DNA from: UBA4427 sp045106235
Lineage (GTDB): Bacteria > Myxococcota_A > UBA9160 > UBA4427
Direction of reading: 5' to 3'
Length of the DNA stretch: 64,000 nt
NCBI GenBank assembly: GCA_045106235.1
Contig: JBGCEJ010000011.1
Location: 179,456-243,455 of the forward strand
This document shows, piece by piece, positions 7,503 to 15,054 of this stretch; position 1 is the stretch's first letter; every line of letters starts with the position of its first letter. The notes beneath the pieces were generated by a model. That model had not been told where the DNA came from. It searched no databases and worked only from the letters and a program-made list of their open reading frames with translations. The position numbers were made by a program, and so were the translations under genes.

Positions 7503-8133
7503 CGTGGAACTCCTCTTCGATCTGCTCGGGCTTCCATGAGCGCACAGCCCAAATGAAGCATCCGATCAGGAAGAATGCGGCTGGTGCGAGAAGCATCAGA
7601 CCGTTCGGGACATACCAGCCACCCTGGTTGACCGGGTTCAAAATCGTATAACCGAAGAGCGACCCGGATCCGAGCAGCTCGCGGAAGAAGGCGACCGCCA
7701 TCAGCACGATCGAGTAGCCGACGCCGTTGGCGATGCCGTCGATGAGGGCAAGCTTCGGCGGGTTCTGCATGGCGAAGGCTTCGGCGCGGCCCATGACGAT
7801 GCAGTTGGTGATGATGAGGCCGACGAACACGGACAGCTCTTTCGCAGTTTGATAGACGAAGGCCTGGAGGACCTGGTCGACGACGATCACGAGAGACGCG
7901 ATCACCGTCAGCTGGACGATGATGCGGATGCTGCTCGGGATGCTGTTGCGCAGGAGCGAGATAATCAGATTCGAGAGCGCGGTCACCGCGATCACGGCGA
8001 GACACATGACGAGGGCCGAGGACATCTTCGTCGTCACGGCGAGCGCCGAACAAATGCCGAGCACCTGAAGGGCGATCGGATTGTTGTTGAAGAGCGGGTC
8101 AATGAACGCTTCGCGCGGGCTGACTTCGGCCAT
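7459..8133 (-). CDS. nqrD: Na+-NQR subunit D
   Basis: A 224-residue, six-helix protein. 'NPIALQVLGICSALAVT' near the N-terminus and 'FVGLIITNCIVMGRAEAFAM' in the middle carry the conserved cysteines that pair with those of NqrE around the intramembrane iron. The C-terminal cytoplasmic tail is rich in Glu and Arg and its last ~14 codons overlap nqrE. It follows nqrC after an unusual 142-bp gap, whereas all other junctions in this operon are tight or overlapping. Confidence 0.96.
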   Translation of the reverse strand: MAEVSPREAFIDPLFNNNPIALQVLGICSALAVTTKMSSALVMCLAVIAVTALSNLIISLLRNSIPSSIRIIVQLTVIASLVIVVDQVLQAFVYQTAKELSVFVGLIITNCIVMGRAEAFAMQNPPKLALIDGIANGVGYSIVLMAVAFFRELLGSGSLFGYTILNPVNQGGWYVPNGLMLLAPAAFFLIGCFIWAVRSWKPEQIEEEFHVGALLELSNEGNLR

Positions 8134-8275
8134 GGTCTTCTTCTCTCTTTATGCATTCTCTATGCATTTTGCTCCGGCGACACCTTCGGCGCCGATCGGA
8201 ATGGGTGCTACTTGCTGCGGTCCTGCTTTTTGATCGGCGGCCCTGTAAACGCGGCGCGCCGAACTTGAACTTGCT
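8134..8275 (-). other. Non-coding gap between nqrC and nqrD
   Basis: 142 bases without a supported gene. It holds a short direct repeat (ATGCATT at 8151-8157 and 8162-8168), AT-richer than the surroundings and just upstream of the nqrD start. It may hold a secondary promoter or ribosome-loading region for nqrDEF, but no clear -35/-10 pair is visible. Confidence 0.4.
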
Positions 8276-9055
8276 CTAGACGCCGGCCTGCGCGCGATAC
8301 TTCGCGAGGTAGGGTCCGAAGCCGTCATCGCCGAGCCAGAAGCGCACCAGGTTGGTGACGCCGCGGCTGGTGATCGTCGCGCCCGACAGGCCGTCGACGT
8401 TGTACGGGTCTTCTTCCGGCGAGCCGGCTGCGCCCTTCTTCACGGCGATCATGGGCTTGCCGCGATCGTTGAAGGCCTTGCGTCCGGGCCAGAGCGCCTT
8501 CCAGCGCTTGTTGTCCACTTCGCCGCCAAGGCCGGGCGTTTCTTTATGCTTGTAGAACGTAATGCCCTTGATCGTCTTCGCGTCGGGCGCGAGGGCGAGG
8601 TAGCCGTAGAGCGTGCCCCAGAGGCCGTAGCCTTCGATCGGCAGGATCAGCCCCGTCAGCTGGCCGTTCTCGACGACGTCGAAGACGAGCGCGTTGTTCG
8701 GGAGGCGTCGCACCTTGGCGGCATTATCGGGCGCGAGCGAGCTGCGATCCGGATCAGCGGCCGCGGCCTGCTGGTCGAAGCTTGCGGCATCGATGTCGCC
8801 GAGAATGGCGCCCGTCTCGAGGGAGACGACCTTCTGCTGGATGCTCGAGTCGAAAAGCGAGGCGACTTCTTCGCGCGGGACGCTGGCCCCGTCTTCGATC
8901 ATGCCGGCGACGGTTAGGACCTTCGTCTGGCGGTCGAGGACCTTGTTCGCGTCCTGCATGTCCTTCAGGCCCACTGCGGAACCCGCAACAAAGAGTGCGC
9001 AGACGAGACAGATCGCGACCGCAAAGCCGATGATGTAGCCAGTACTATGCTGCAT
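8276..9055 (-). CDS. nqrC: Na+-NQR subunit C (covalent FMN)
   Basis: A 259-residue protein with one N-terminal transmembrane helix (about 7-28) and a periplasmic FMN-binding domain. The motif 'DGLSGATITSRGV' is the canonical ApbE flavinylation site; the threonine of S-G-A-T carries phosphoester-linked FMN. 'GLWGTLYGYLALAPD' and 'HKETPGLGGEVDNKRW' are further conserved NqrC segments. It relays electrons on the periplasmic side between the NqrD/E iron centre and NqrB. The start overlaps the nqrB end by 11 bases. Confidence 0.97.
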   Translation of the reverse strand: MQHSTGYIIGFAVAICLVCALFVAGSAVGLKDMQDANKVLDRQTKVLTVAGMIEDGASVPREEVASLFDSSIQQKVVSLETGAILGDIDAASFDQQAAAADPDRSSLAPDNAAKVRRLPNNALVFDVVENGQLTGLILPIEGYGLWGTLYGYLALAPDAKTIKGITFYKHKETPGLGGEVDNKRWKALWPGRKAFNDRGKPMIAVKKGAAGSPEEDPYNVDGLSGATITSRGVTNLVRFWLGDDGFGPYLAKYRAQAGV

Positions 9056-10274
9056 AGCGTGCTTCCCTGCGGCGAACGTTCGCCTGAACGAAGAAGTGAT
9101 CGATGAGCGGCGCGAACATGTTCATGAACAGAATCGCGAGCATCATGCCTTCCGGGTAGGCCGGATTCACGACGCGAATCAGCACGACGAGCACGCCGAT
9201 CAGCAGCCCGTAAATGAGCTTGCCCTGGTTCGTGAAGGCCGAAGAAACCGGATCCGTTGCCATGAAGACGAGGCCGAAGGCCCAGCCGCCGAGGACGGCA
9301 TGCCAGTACCACGGCACGCCGAACATGGGGTTCGTTTCGGAGCCCACGATGTTCAGGAAGCCGGCCATGACGATCGTGCCGAAGAGCACGCCCGCCATCG
9401 TTCGCCAAGAACCGATGCCCGTCCAAATCAGCAAGAAGGCGCCGAGGAGCGCGGCCATGGCCGAGGTTTCACCCATGGAGCCGGGGACGAAGCCGAGGAA
9501 GGCGTTGGTCCAGCTGGCACCCGCGAGGGCGGCCTCGCCGGAGACCGCAGCCTGAGCGAGGAGCGTCGCGCCGGTGTAGCCGTCGACGCCCGCGAAATCC
9601 GCTGCGATCCAAGCCGCGTCGCCGCTCATCGCCGCGGGGTACGCGAAGAAGAGGAAGGCACGGGCCGTCAAGGCGGGGTTCAGGAAGTTCATGCCCGTGC
9701 CGCCGAAGATTTCCTTGGCGAAGATCGTGCCGAAGGCCGTCCCGATCACGACCATCCAAAGCGGAATGGTCGGCGGAAGCGTCAGCGGGATCAGCATGCC
9801 CGTCACGAGGAAGCCCTCGTTGATCTCATGCTTGCGGATCATCGCGACCAGCGGCTCGAGGATGCCACCCGTTGCCATGGAAGCCACAACAACCGGCAGG
9901 TAGTGGAGCGCACCGAAGGCGATGCAGGCCGCCGGGTTGCGGAAGGCTTCAACGCTCACCGGGCCAGCGACGGCCTCATAGAGCCACGCCTGCCAGCTAT
10001 CGAGCGGGATGGCGCCCTGAGCGATGGCGAGGAGCGCCTGATAACCGGTGTTGTACATCGCCATGCCCATGCAGGGCAGGAGAGCGAGTACGACCGTGAT
10101 CATCAGTCGCTTGTTGTCGAGTCCATCCCGTACGTGGGATGCCGTTCGCGTCACTTCACCCGGCGTGAAGAGCCCCGTGAACTGGGCCTCCCAAAGCGGA
10201 TAAAAGAATTCGAGCTTGCCGCCCTTTTCGAAGTGATGCTTAACGTTGAGGTGCGCGTCCTTTAGGAACTGCAT
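9045..10274 (-). CDS. nqrB: Na+-NQR subunit B (covalent FMN, Na+ and quinone sites)
   Basis: A 409-residue protein with about ten transmembrane helices. The N-terminal cytoplasmic stretch (to ~50) precedes the helices. 'GVDGYTGATLLAQ' is the ApbE target site, whose threonine in T-G-A-T binds FMN covalently; the serine common at the preceding position is threonine here. 'GTGMNFLNPALTARAFLFFAYP' and 'GKLIYGLLIGVLVVLIRVVNPAYPEG' are strongly conserved. NqrB carries FMN and riboflavin and is the main candidate for Na+ transport and ubiquinone reduction. It follows nqrA by seven bases. Confidence 0.97.
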   Translation of the reverse strand: MQFLKDAHLNVKHHFEKGGKLEFFYPLWEAQFTGLFTPGEVTRTASHVRDGLDNKRLMITVVLALLPCMGMAMYNTGYQALLAIAQGAIPLDSWQAWLYEAVAGPVSVEAFRNPAACIAFGALHYLPVVVASMATGGILEPLVAMIRKHEINEGFLVTGMLIPLTLPPTIPLWMVVIGTAFGTIFAKEIFGGTGMNFLNPALTARAFLFFAYPAAMSGDAAWIAADFAGVDGYTGATLLAQAAVSGEAALAGASWTNAFLGFVPGSMGETSAMAALLGAFLLIWTGIGSWRTMAGVLFGTIVMAGFLNIVGSETNPMFGVPWYWHAVLGGWAFGLVFMATDPVSSAFTNQGKLIYGLLIGVLVVLIRVVNPAYPEGMMLAILFMNMFAPLIDHFFVQANVRRREARYAA

Positions 10275-10281
10275 GTACCCC

Positions 10282-11667
10282 TCAACCCTCCTTCTCGATG
10301 ATTTCGAGATTCTTCCGCAAGAGCGGACCGAAATTATTCTTACCCGGGTCTACGTAGGTGCAGAGCGCGAGGTCTTCTTCGTCCAGCTCGAGAATGCCGA
10401 AGCTTTCGGCGCGCTCGGTGTCTCCGACCATCATTGCGCGGAGCAAGAAGGTCGGCATCAAATCCATCGGCATGATCTTCTCGTACTGGCCGATCGGAAC
10501 CATCGCTCGGACGGATCCGTTGGTGTTCGTCGTGAAGCGGAAGCGTTCGGGCTTGAAGATCTTCGACCAGTAAATGCCCGCCACCGAGAAGAGGTCTGCG
10601 CCCGGAGTAAGCCATCCCATGAAGACATGTTCGCGGTCTTCTTCGAGGAGGCTGATCTGCCGTTCGTAGCGTCCGAGGAAATCGAAGATCTCGCCTTCGG
10701 TTCGCTTGCCGGACAGGACACTGCCCGAGATGGCTCGGACTTCCTTTTCGTCCGAGGCGATTTCACCTGCGGCGGTCTCGCTGATGCATGCGCCGATTCG
10801 GGAGCGGACGAGCCGCGGGTCTTCGACGTTCGGGCCTGCGATCGCGATCACACGAGAGGTGTCGAGCTTGCCGCTGGCCGCGAGGCGACCGACGGCGGCG
10901 ACATCTTGATACCCGATATGCCAGACCGACTTCTCGCGGCTGACCGGGCGCAGCGTATGGATATGGACGCCGACCGTTCCCGAAGGATGCGGACCGGCGA
11001 AGCGTTCGACCTTGACCGAGTCCGGGGCTGCGTTTGCAATCTCAGAATGCTCGCTCGTGCAGAGGTAGGTCGGTCCGTCGACGAGCTTGGCGACCAGCGC
11101 CGCGCCGAGTCGGAAATCGTCCATCTGGCCTTCGAGCACAACCTCGGGATCCGGCGCATGCGGATTCGTGTCCGTCGCCGTAATAAAGAGCGCGTCTGCC
11201 GTGGCGGTAGGCTCCGGAACCTTGCTGAACGGGCGCGTGCGCACCGCGGTCCAGAGTCCAGACTCGACCATCAGCGCCTTCAGCTGATCCCCAGAGAGGG
11301 ACTCGGGAGAGCCGCCCGTAAAGCTCTCGAAGCTCTGAAATTCGTCGTCGCCCGGGGCACCGTTTCGCTCACCGTCCGAGAGATCAATCACGATCGCCTG
11401 GAGCGCGCGCTTCTCTCCGCGGTGAATGCCGAGGATGCGGCCTGCCGCAGGCGCCGTATGCATCACGCCGGGGGCTTTGCGGTCTTCGAAAAGCGTCTGG
11501 CCGCGCTTAACAACCTGCCCTTCCTCGACATGCATCCGCGGCTTCATGCCCGGGTAGTCATCCGCAACAACGGCGACGCGTGTGCAGGAAGCTGCTTCTC
11601 GGATCACCTGGAGCGGCTTTCCGGGGATGGGGAGGTCGAGGCCCTTCGTGGTCGTGTGCAGTGCCAT
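10282..11667 (-). CDS. nqrA: Na+-NQR subunit A
   Basis: A 461-residue soluble, cytoplasmic subunit and first gene of the nqr operon. The N-terminus 'TTKGLDLPIPGKP' is the family signature; 'YPGMKPRMHVEEGQVVKRGQ' forms a lipoyl/RnfC-like barrel, and 'SGKRTEGEIFDFLGRYERQ' and 'MPMDLMPTFLLRAMM' are conserved later. NqrA binds quinone near its interface with NqrB. Length is normal. The ribosome-binding site is weak (GAGTAGG close to the ATG). The long upstream gap should contain the operon promoter, though I cannot place it. Confidence 0.97.
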   Translation of the reverse strand: MALHTTTKGLDLPIPGKPLQVIREAASCTRVAVVADDYPGMKPRMHVEEGQVVKRGQTLFEDRKAPGVMHTAPAAGRILGIHRGEKRALQAIVIDLSDGERNGAPGDDEFQSFESFTGGSPESLSGDQLKALMVESGLWTAVRTRPFSKVPEPTATADALFITATDTNPHAPDPEVVLEGQMDDFRLGAALVAKLVDGPTYLCTSEHSEIANAAPDSVKVERFAGPHPSGTVGVHIHTLRPVSREKSVWHIGYQDVAAVGRLAASGKLDTSRVIAIAGPNVEDPRLVRSRIGACISETAAGEIASDEKEVRAISGSVLSGKRTEGEIFDFLGRYERQISLLEEDREHVFMGWLTPGADLFSVAGIYWSKIFKPERFRFTTNTNGSVRAMVPIGQYEKIMPMDLMPTFLLRAMMVGDTERAESFGILELDEEDLALCTYVDPGKNNFGPLLRKNLEIIEKEG

Positions 11668-12263
11668 GCCTACTCTGTTCGCCGTCCGAGATCTGTGGAC
11701 CCGGGGCGCTCTGCGTGGTCGCTAGGCCGAGTCGCCGAAGGCCGAGGAGTTCGGCTTCCAGCGCATCTCGGTGAAACTGGTCGAACGATGTTCCTAAATT
11801 CGCTTCGCAATGCCGCGTCTCGCCTCTGATGTCGATAGTTTCGATCGGCTCAAGTCGCACTCGATGCGGAACATCGAAGTGTTTTCAAAGCGGCGAGTCG
11901 GCGGAAGACTAAAACAGACGGAAGTCAGCGATCTCGAATGGATTCTGCTTATTTGGAACGCCGGGAGAGTAGAGTCCCACCGGGGTTCTTTCAAGCAATT
12001 CCGAGGTCGCAAATCGCCCCACTTTTTCGCGCGCAGGCCGCTTCTTCGGGTCGCCCTTGGGGTCTCTTGAGCAGAGCCCGCGGCATCCAGAGAAGTTGGT
12101 TCGGGAGAGGAGGGGGAACCCCGAAGAGCTCTAGGGTATTGCCTGGAGGGAAAACGGCACATCCGGCAAAGAGAATTTGTACACAAATACGATAAAGGGA
12201 TATTCTAGGAACTGCAACAAATCCGGGCAGCATTATTCCCCGGAGCAAACGGAGGACGTTTCG
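11668..12263. other. Divergent intergenic region between nqrA and the CBS-domain gene
   Basis: About 600 bases without a convincing gene; short frames on both strands lack codon bias and ribosome-binding sites. It must contain the promoter of nqrA on the minus strand and that of the CBS gene on the plus strand. It becomes AT-richer toward 12170-12230. No tRNA or known riboswitch fold is recognised. Confidence 0.5.
12177..12206 (+). promoter_or_regulatory. Candidate sigma70-type promoter for the CBS-domain gene
   Basis: TTGTAC (12177-12182) and TATTCT (12201-12206) are separated by 18 bases, 58 bp before the ATG at 12264. It is the most AT-rich patch in the gap. The match to consensus is fair, not strong. 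Confidence 0.35.
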
Positions 12264-12725
12264 ATGAGAGAACCGAATCGAATTCTCACGGCGCGAGATC
12301 TCATGACGACGGGCTTGCTTCGCTTCCGACCGGAGCAATCAATCATGGAAGCCATGACGGGATTGCTGAAGCAGGGCGTCTCGGGTGGGCCGGTTGTGGA
12401 TGAGGAGGGGCGCTTGCTGGGCGTGCTCTCGGAGCTCGACTGCTTGCGCGTGCTCGCATCGGACGAGTTCTATCTCGAAGACCAGGAAGAGGGCGCGCTG
12501 GTCGAGAAATTCATGACGCGAGATGTGCTTTCGGTGCCTCCTGATCTCGGGATCTACGCGATTTCGCACTATTTCCTGACGAAACCGATCCGTCGCCTCC
12601 CTGTTGTTGAAGAGGGCCGCGTGCTCGGCCAGGTGAGTCGCCGGGATGTCTTGCGCGGGGTAGAGCTGATGAGCCGGAAGCGGCTCATGCGGAAGAGCTA
12701 CCCGGACTATTTACAGCCCGCCTAG
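12264..12725 (+). CDS. Tandem CBS-domain protein
   Basis: 153 residues from the ATG at 12264, which is preceded by GGAGGA at a good distance; the open frame extends to 12177 but without initiation signals. Two CBS motifs make up almost the whole protein: 'ARDLMTTGLLRFRPEQS ... GGPVVDEEGRLLGVLSELD' (about 8-60) and 'VEKFMTRDVLSVPPD ... RRLPVVEEGRVLGQVSRRD' (about 78-133). Such Bateman modules bind adenine nucleotides and act as energy or redox sensors for a partner protein. No partner domain is fused and the neighbours do not identify a target. The last codons fall in a palindrome, CCCGCCTAGGCGGG. Confidence 0.88.
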   Translation: MREPNRILTARDLMTTGLLRFRPEQSIMEAMTGLLKQGVSGGPVVDEEGRLLGVLSELDCLRVLASDEFYLEDQEEGALVEKFMTRDVLSVPPDLGIYAISHYFLTKPIRRLPVVEEGRVLGQVSRRDVLRGVELMSRKRLMRKSYPDYLQPA

Positions 12726-12760
12726 GCGGGTTTGGCTCAGGCGGTTTACAGCCCGCCTAG
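12710..12760. repeat. 16-bp direct repeat with palindromes at the end of the CBS gene
   Basis: TTTACAGCCCGCCTAG occurs at 12710-12725, where it forms the last five codons and stop of the CBS gene, and again at 12745-12760. The first copy also lies in the perfect palindrome CCCGCCTAGGCGGG (12717-12730). It looks like a local duplication of the gene end. Confidence 0.75.
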
Positions 12761-12765
12761 ACAGA

Positions 12766-12801
12766 AAGAGCCCCGGGCGCGGGGCTGCGGCCGGGGCTCT
12801 T
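12766..12801 (+). terminator. Hairpin between convergent CBS and chsH1-like genes
   Basis: A perfect 11-bp inverted repeat (AAGAGCCCCGG ... CCGGGGCTCTT) with a 14-base GC-rich loop, 40 bp after the CBS stop and 40 bp after the end of the convergent MaoC gene. There is no long T-run, so it may work in both directions or with Rho. Confidence 0.55.
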
Positions 12802-12840
12802 GCTTGGGCTTCTTGCCGCGGAGCGGCGATCAGTGACCCA

Positions 12841-13263
12841 CTAGGGGAGCTTGACGAGGACTTTGCCCGTCACGTGGTCGCCGATGCTGTTGCTGCCTCG
12901 GAGCGAAACTTCCAGGGTATTCGCGTCTTCGTCCTTCGCCGTGACGGCGCCCTGGATCGTCATGGTGTCTCCGGGGTAGTTGGGCGCGCCCAGTCGGATA
13001 TCCACCTTGCGGATTCGGGCGTCGGGACCGGTCCAGTCCGTGACGAAGCGGCCGACGAAGCCGTTCGTGGTCAGGATATTCATGAAGATATCCGGTGATC
13101 CGCGTTCGGCAGCGAGTCCGGGATCGTGATGTACGTCCTGGTAGTCGCGTGAAGCCAGCGCCGTCGCCACGATCAGCGTGCGCGTAAGCGGAATGGCCAG
13201 GGACGGCAGTTCGTCGCCGACCGAGACCGATGCGAAAGAGCGGGACTCAGCGGCCGCGCTCAT
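12841..13263 (-). CDS. chsH1: MaoC-like enoyl-CoA hydratase subunit, ChsH1-like
   Basis: A 140-residue single hotdog-fold protein. The hydratase motif 'SRDYQDVHHDPGLAAERGSP' provides the catalytic Asp/His pair, followed by 'DIFMNILTTNGFVGRFVTDW' and 'LGAPNYPGD'. This closely recalls the actinobacterial ChsH1 (Rv3541c) protein of cholesterol side-chain degradation, judged from remembered sequences. ChsH1 forms a heterotetramer with ChsH2 and hydrates a C22-C17 unsaturated steroid-CoA ester. It is the last gene of a four-gene operon and its start overlaps the preceding dehydrogenase gene by 4 bp. The steroid substrate is inferred, not shown. Confidence 0.8.
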   Translation of the reverse strand: MSAAAESRSFASVSVGDELPSLAIPLTRTLIVATALASRDYQDVHHDPGLAAERGSPDIFMNILTTNGFVGRFVTDWTGPDARIRKVDIRLGAPNYPGDTMTIQGAVTAKDEDANTLEVSLRGSNSIGDHVTGKVLVKLP

Positions 13264-14420
13264 TGGAGGATCTCGCCCGGGGCAACGCCCGCCTTCGCTT
13301 CGGATGCGATGATCGCGCCGAGCGTCGAGAGCTGTTCGCCGGATCCGCCGAGGGTCATCGCGACATGCTTAAGGCGGAGGAAGTGGCGATGGATCGGGTA
13401 CTCGGTGTCCGCGCCGATGCCGCCGTGGAGATGCTGGCAGGTATGAGAGACGCGGTGGCCGCCCATGCATGCCCACCATTTCGCGATCGCGGCATACTTC
13501 TTCGATTCGTCGCCGTTGTCGATGCGCCAAGCGGCTTGCCACATCGTTGAGCGCATATTCTGCACGTCGATGTACGCATCGGCGGCGCGAAGCGAGACGC
13601 CCTGGAAGGAGCCGATCTCGCGACCGAACTGCTTGCGCTCGCTGGTGTACACAGCCGTTTGTCGCAGGCCTTCGTCTGCGGCGCCGACGCCGATGGCGGA
13701 GAGCGCGGTGGCCGCGCGGGGCTCGAGCCAGTCAAGGACTTCTTCGCCTCGTCCGGGGAGGGCGACGACCTGGTCGCCGGTCACGGAGACATTCTTGAGG
13801 GTGAGGACGAATTGTCGTTCGTGCGCGGTGGTGTCCTGCTCTGCGAGGCTCACACCGTCGGCGTTAGGCGAGATCAGGAAGAGCCCAAGGCCCTGTTCGC
13901 CCATGGCGCTGACGAGGATGTGGTCCGCGGCCGCGGCGAAGGGGACGCAGACCTTTTCGCCGGAGATTGAAAAGCCGTCGCCGGTCGCCTCAGCCTTCGT
14001 GTTCGCCTTGCGGGAGAGTCCGGGATCGCCGACTTCAAAGAGTCCTTGGGTCAGCAAGGCTTCGCCCGCGATCACGCGCGGGAGAAGGTCTTTCTTCAGG
14101 CTGTCGCTGCCGAACTGCGCGATCGGGAGCGAGGTGTAGACGATGGATTCCATCATCGGCAGCGGCGCCAAGTTACGACCCGCTTCTTCGAGCATGAGGC
14201 AAAGTGCGAGGAAGCTGAATCCCTGGCCGCCGACATCCTCCGGGAGGGGGAGGCCGATCAGGTTGGATTCCGCGAGCTGCTTCCAGAGGTCTGCGTCAAA
14301 GCCGGGGCCGCTCTTGTCGGCTTCCACTTCGCGCAAGCGGTCAAAGCTGGTGGCGTCTGCGAGGATATGACCGGAAAGGTCTTTGGCGGCTTCTTCTTCT
14401 TCGCTGAGATCAAAATTCAT
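13260..14420 (-). CDS. chsE1: Acyl-CoA dehydrogenase subunit, ChsE1-like
   Basis: 386 residues with the three-part acyl-CoA dehydrogenase layout: alpha-helical N-domain, beta-barrel middle and helical C-domain ('ERKQFGREIGSFQGVSLRAADAY', 'QHLHGGIGADTEYPIHRH'). The middle domain is divergent ('FEVGDPGLSRKANTK' replaces the common S-E-P-x-A-G-S-D FAD-contact motif), as expected for the partner subunit of a heteromeric dehydrogenase that shares an FAD site with its mate. It sits between MaoC genes and pairs with the more canonical dehydrogenase at 15055, the arrangement of fadE28/fadE29 (chsE1/chsE2). The role as steroid propionyl- or pentanoyl-CoA side-chain dehydrogenase is inference from order and resemblance. 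Confidence 0.75.
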   Translation of the reverse strand: MNFDLSEEEEAAKDLSGHILADATSFDRLREVEADKSGPGFDADLWKQLAESNLIGLPLPEDVGGQGFSFLALCLMLEEAGRNLAPLPMMESIVYTSLPIAQFGSDSLKKDLLPRVIAGEALLTQGLFEVGDPGLSRKANTKAEATGDGFSISGEKVCVPFAAAADHILVSAMGEQGLGLFLISPNADGVSLAEQDTTAHERQFVLTLKNVSVTGDQVVALPGRGEEVLDWLEPRAATALSAIGVGAADEGLRQTAVYTSERKQFGREIGSFQGVSLRAADAYIDVQNMRSTMWQAAWRIDNGDESKKYAAIAKWWACMGGHRVSHTCQHLHGGIGADTEYPIHRHFLRLKHVAMTLGGSGEQLSTLGAIIASEAKAGVAPGEILQ

Positions 14421-14496
14421 TCTTCACTCCGTCTGATCCGATCGGCGGATCCGGGTTGAGTTAGTTTGTGCAGTCGGGCTCGAATGCCTCGACGTG

Positions 14497-15045
14497 TTAG
14501 TCCGCGCTCGGCGGCCGGAACTTCAGGATGCGAAAGCGCATCGTGCCGACGAGCTCTCCGTTCTGGTCCTTGTATTCGTAGAGCTGAGTTACGAAATGGC
14601 CCGTGCCGAGTCCGGTTTTTTTCTCCGGAGAGATGGACTCGACGACGACTTCATGGCTGAGCTGGTCGCCCGGCTCGAGGTCGCGGAAATACTCCTGCTC
14701 GCAGTTCGTGGCGACAACTGAGGTGAAACCAGCTTCGTCGAGAACGTCGAGTGAGGATTTTTTGTCCCCGGCTTCGGCGGCGTAGGCCACCTCCGCCTCA
14801 GTCGGCGGGCGAAGCCCGCGCATCGTCCAGGCCTGCAGCATCGTCGGTGGTGCGATCACGCCCCCCTGCTGCGAACCACTTGCGAGGTCTGCATTCAGGT
14901 AGGCGGGATTGCGGTCACCGATCGCATCGCACCAATGGTGGATCATCGGCTCGTTGACAGGATACGGGCAGGTGCCGGTCGGGCCTTCGGACGTGCCTTC
15001 GGCCTCTTTTAAGCGTGCGAGGAACGCGTCGTCGGATTCACTCAT
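14497..15045 (-). CDS. chsH2: MaoC-N hotdog protein, ChsH2 N-terminal-domain-like
   Basis: A 182-residue hotdog-fold protein. 'PVNEPMIHHWCDAIGDRNPAYLN' at about 29-51 is the N-terminal MaoC start; 'VIAPPTMLQAWTM' and the final 'TMRFRILKFRP' resemble the N-terminal half of actinobacterial ChsH2 (Rv3542c). In actinobacteria ChsH2 also carries a C-terminal DUF35 domain for binding the aldolase Ltp2; here that half is absent, and a free DUF35 protein is encoded at 29933 beside an Ltp2-like enzyme. It would pair with the ChsH1-like protein. It lies between the two acyl-CoA dehydrogenase genes, 9 bp after the first. Confidence 0.75.
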   Translation of the reverse strand: MSESDDAFLARLKEAEGTSEGPTGTCPYPVNEPMIHHWCDAIGDRNPAYLNADLASGSQQGGVIAPPTMLQAWTMRGLRPPTEAEVAYAAEAGDKKSSLDVLDEAGFTSVVATNCEQEYFRDLEPGDQLSHEVVVESISPEKKTGLGTGHFVTQLYEYKDQNGELVGTMRFRILKFRPPSAD

Positions 15046-15054
15046 GACCGAGCC

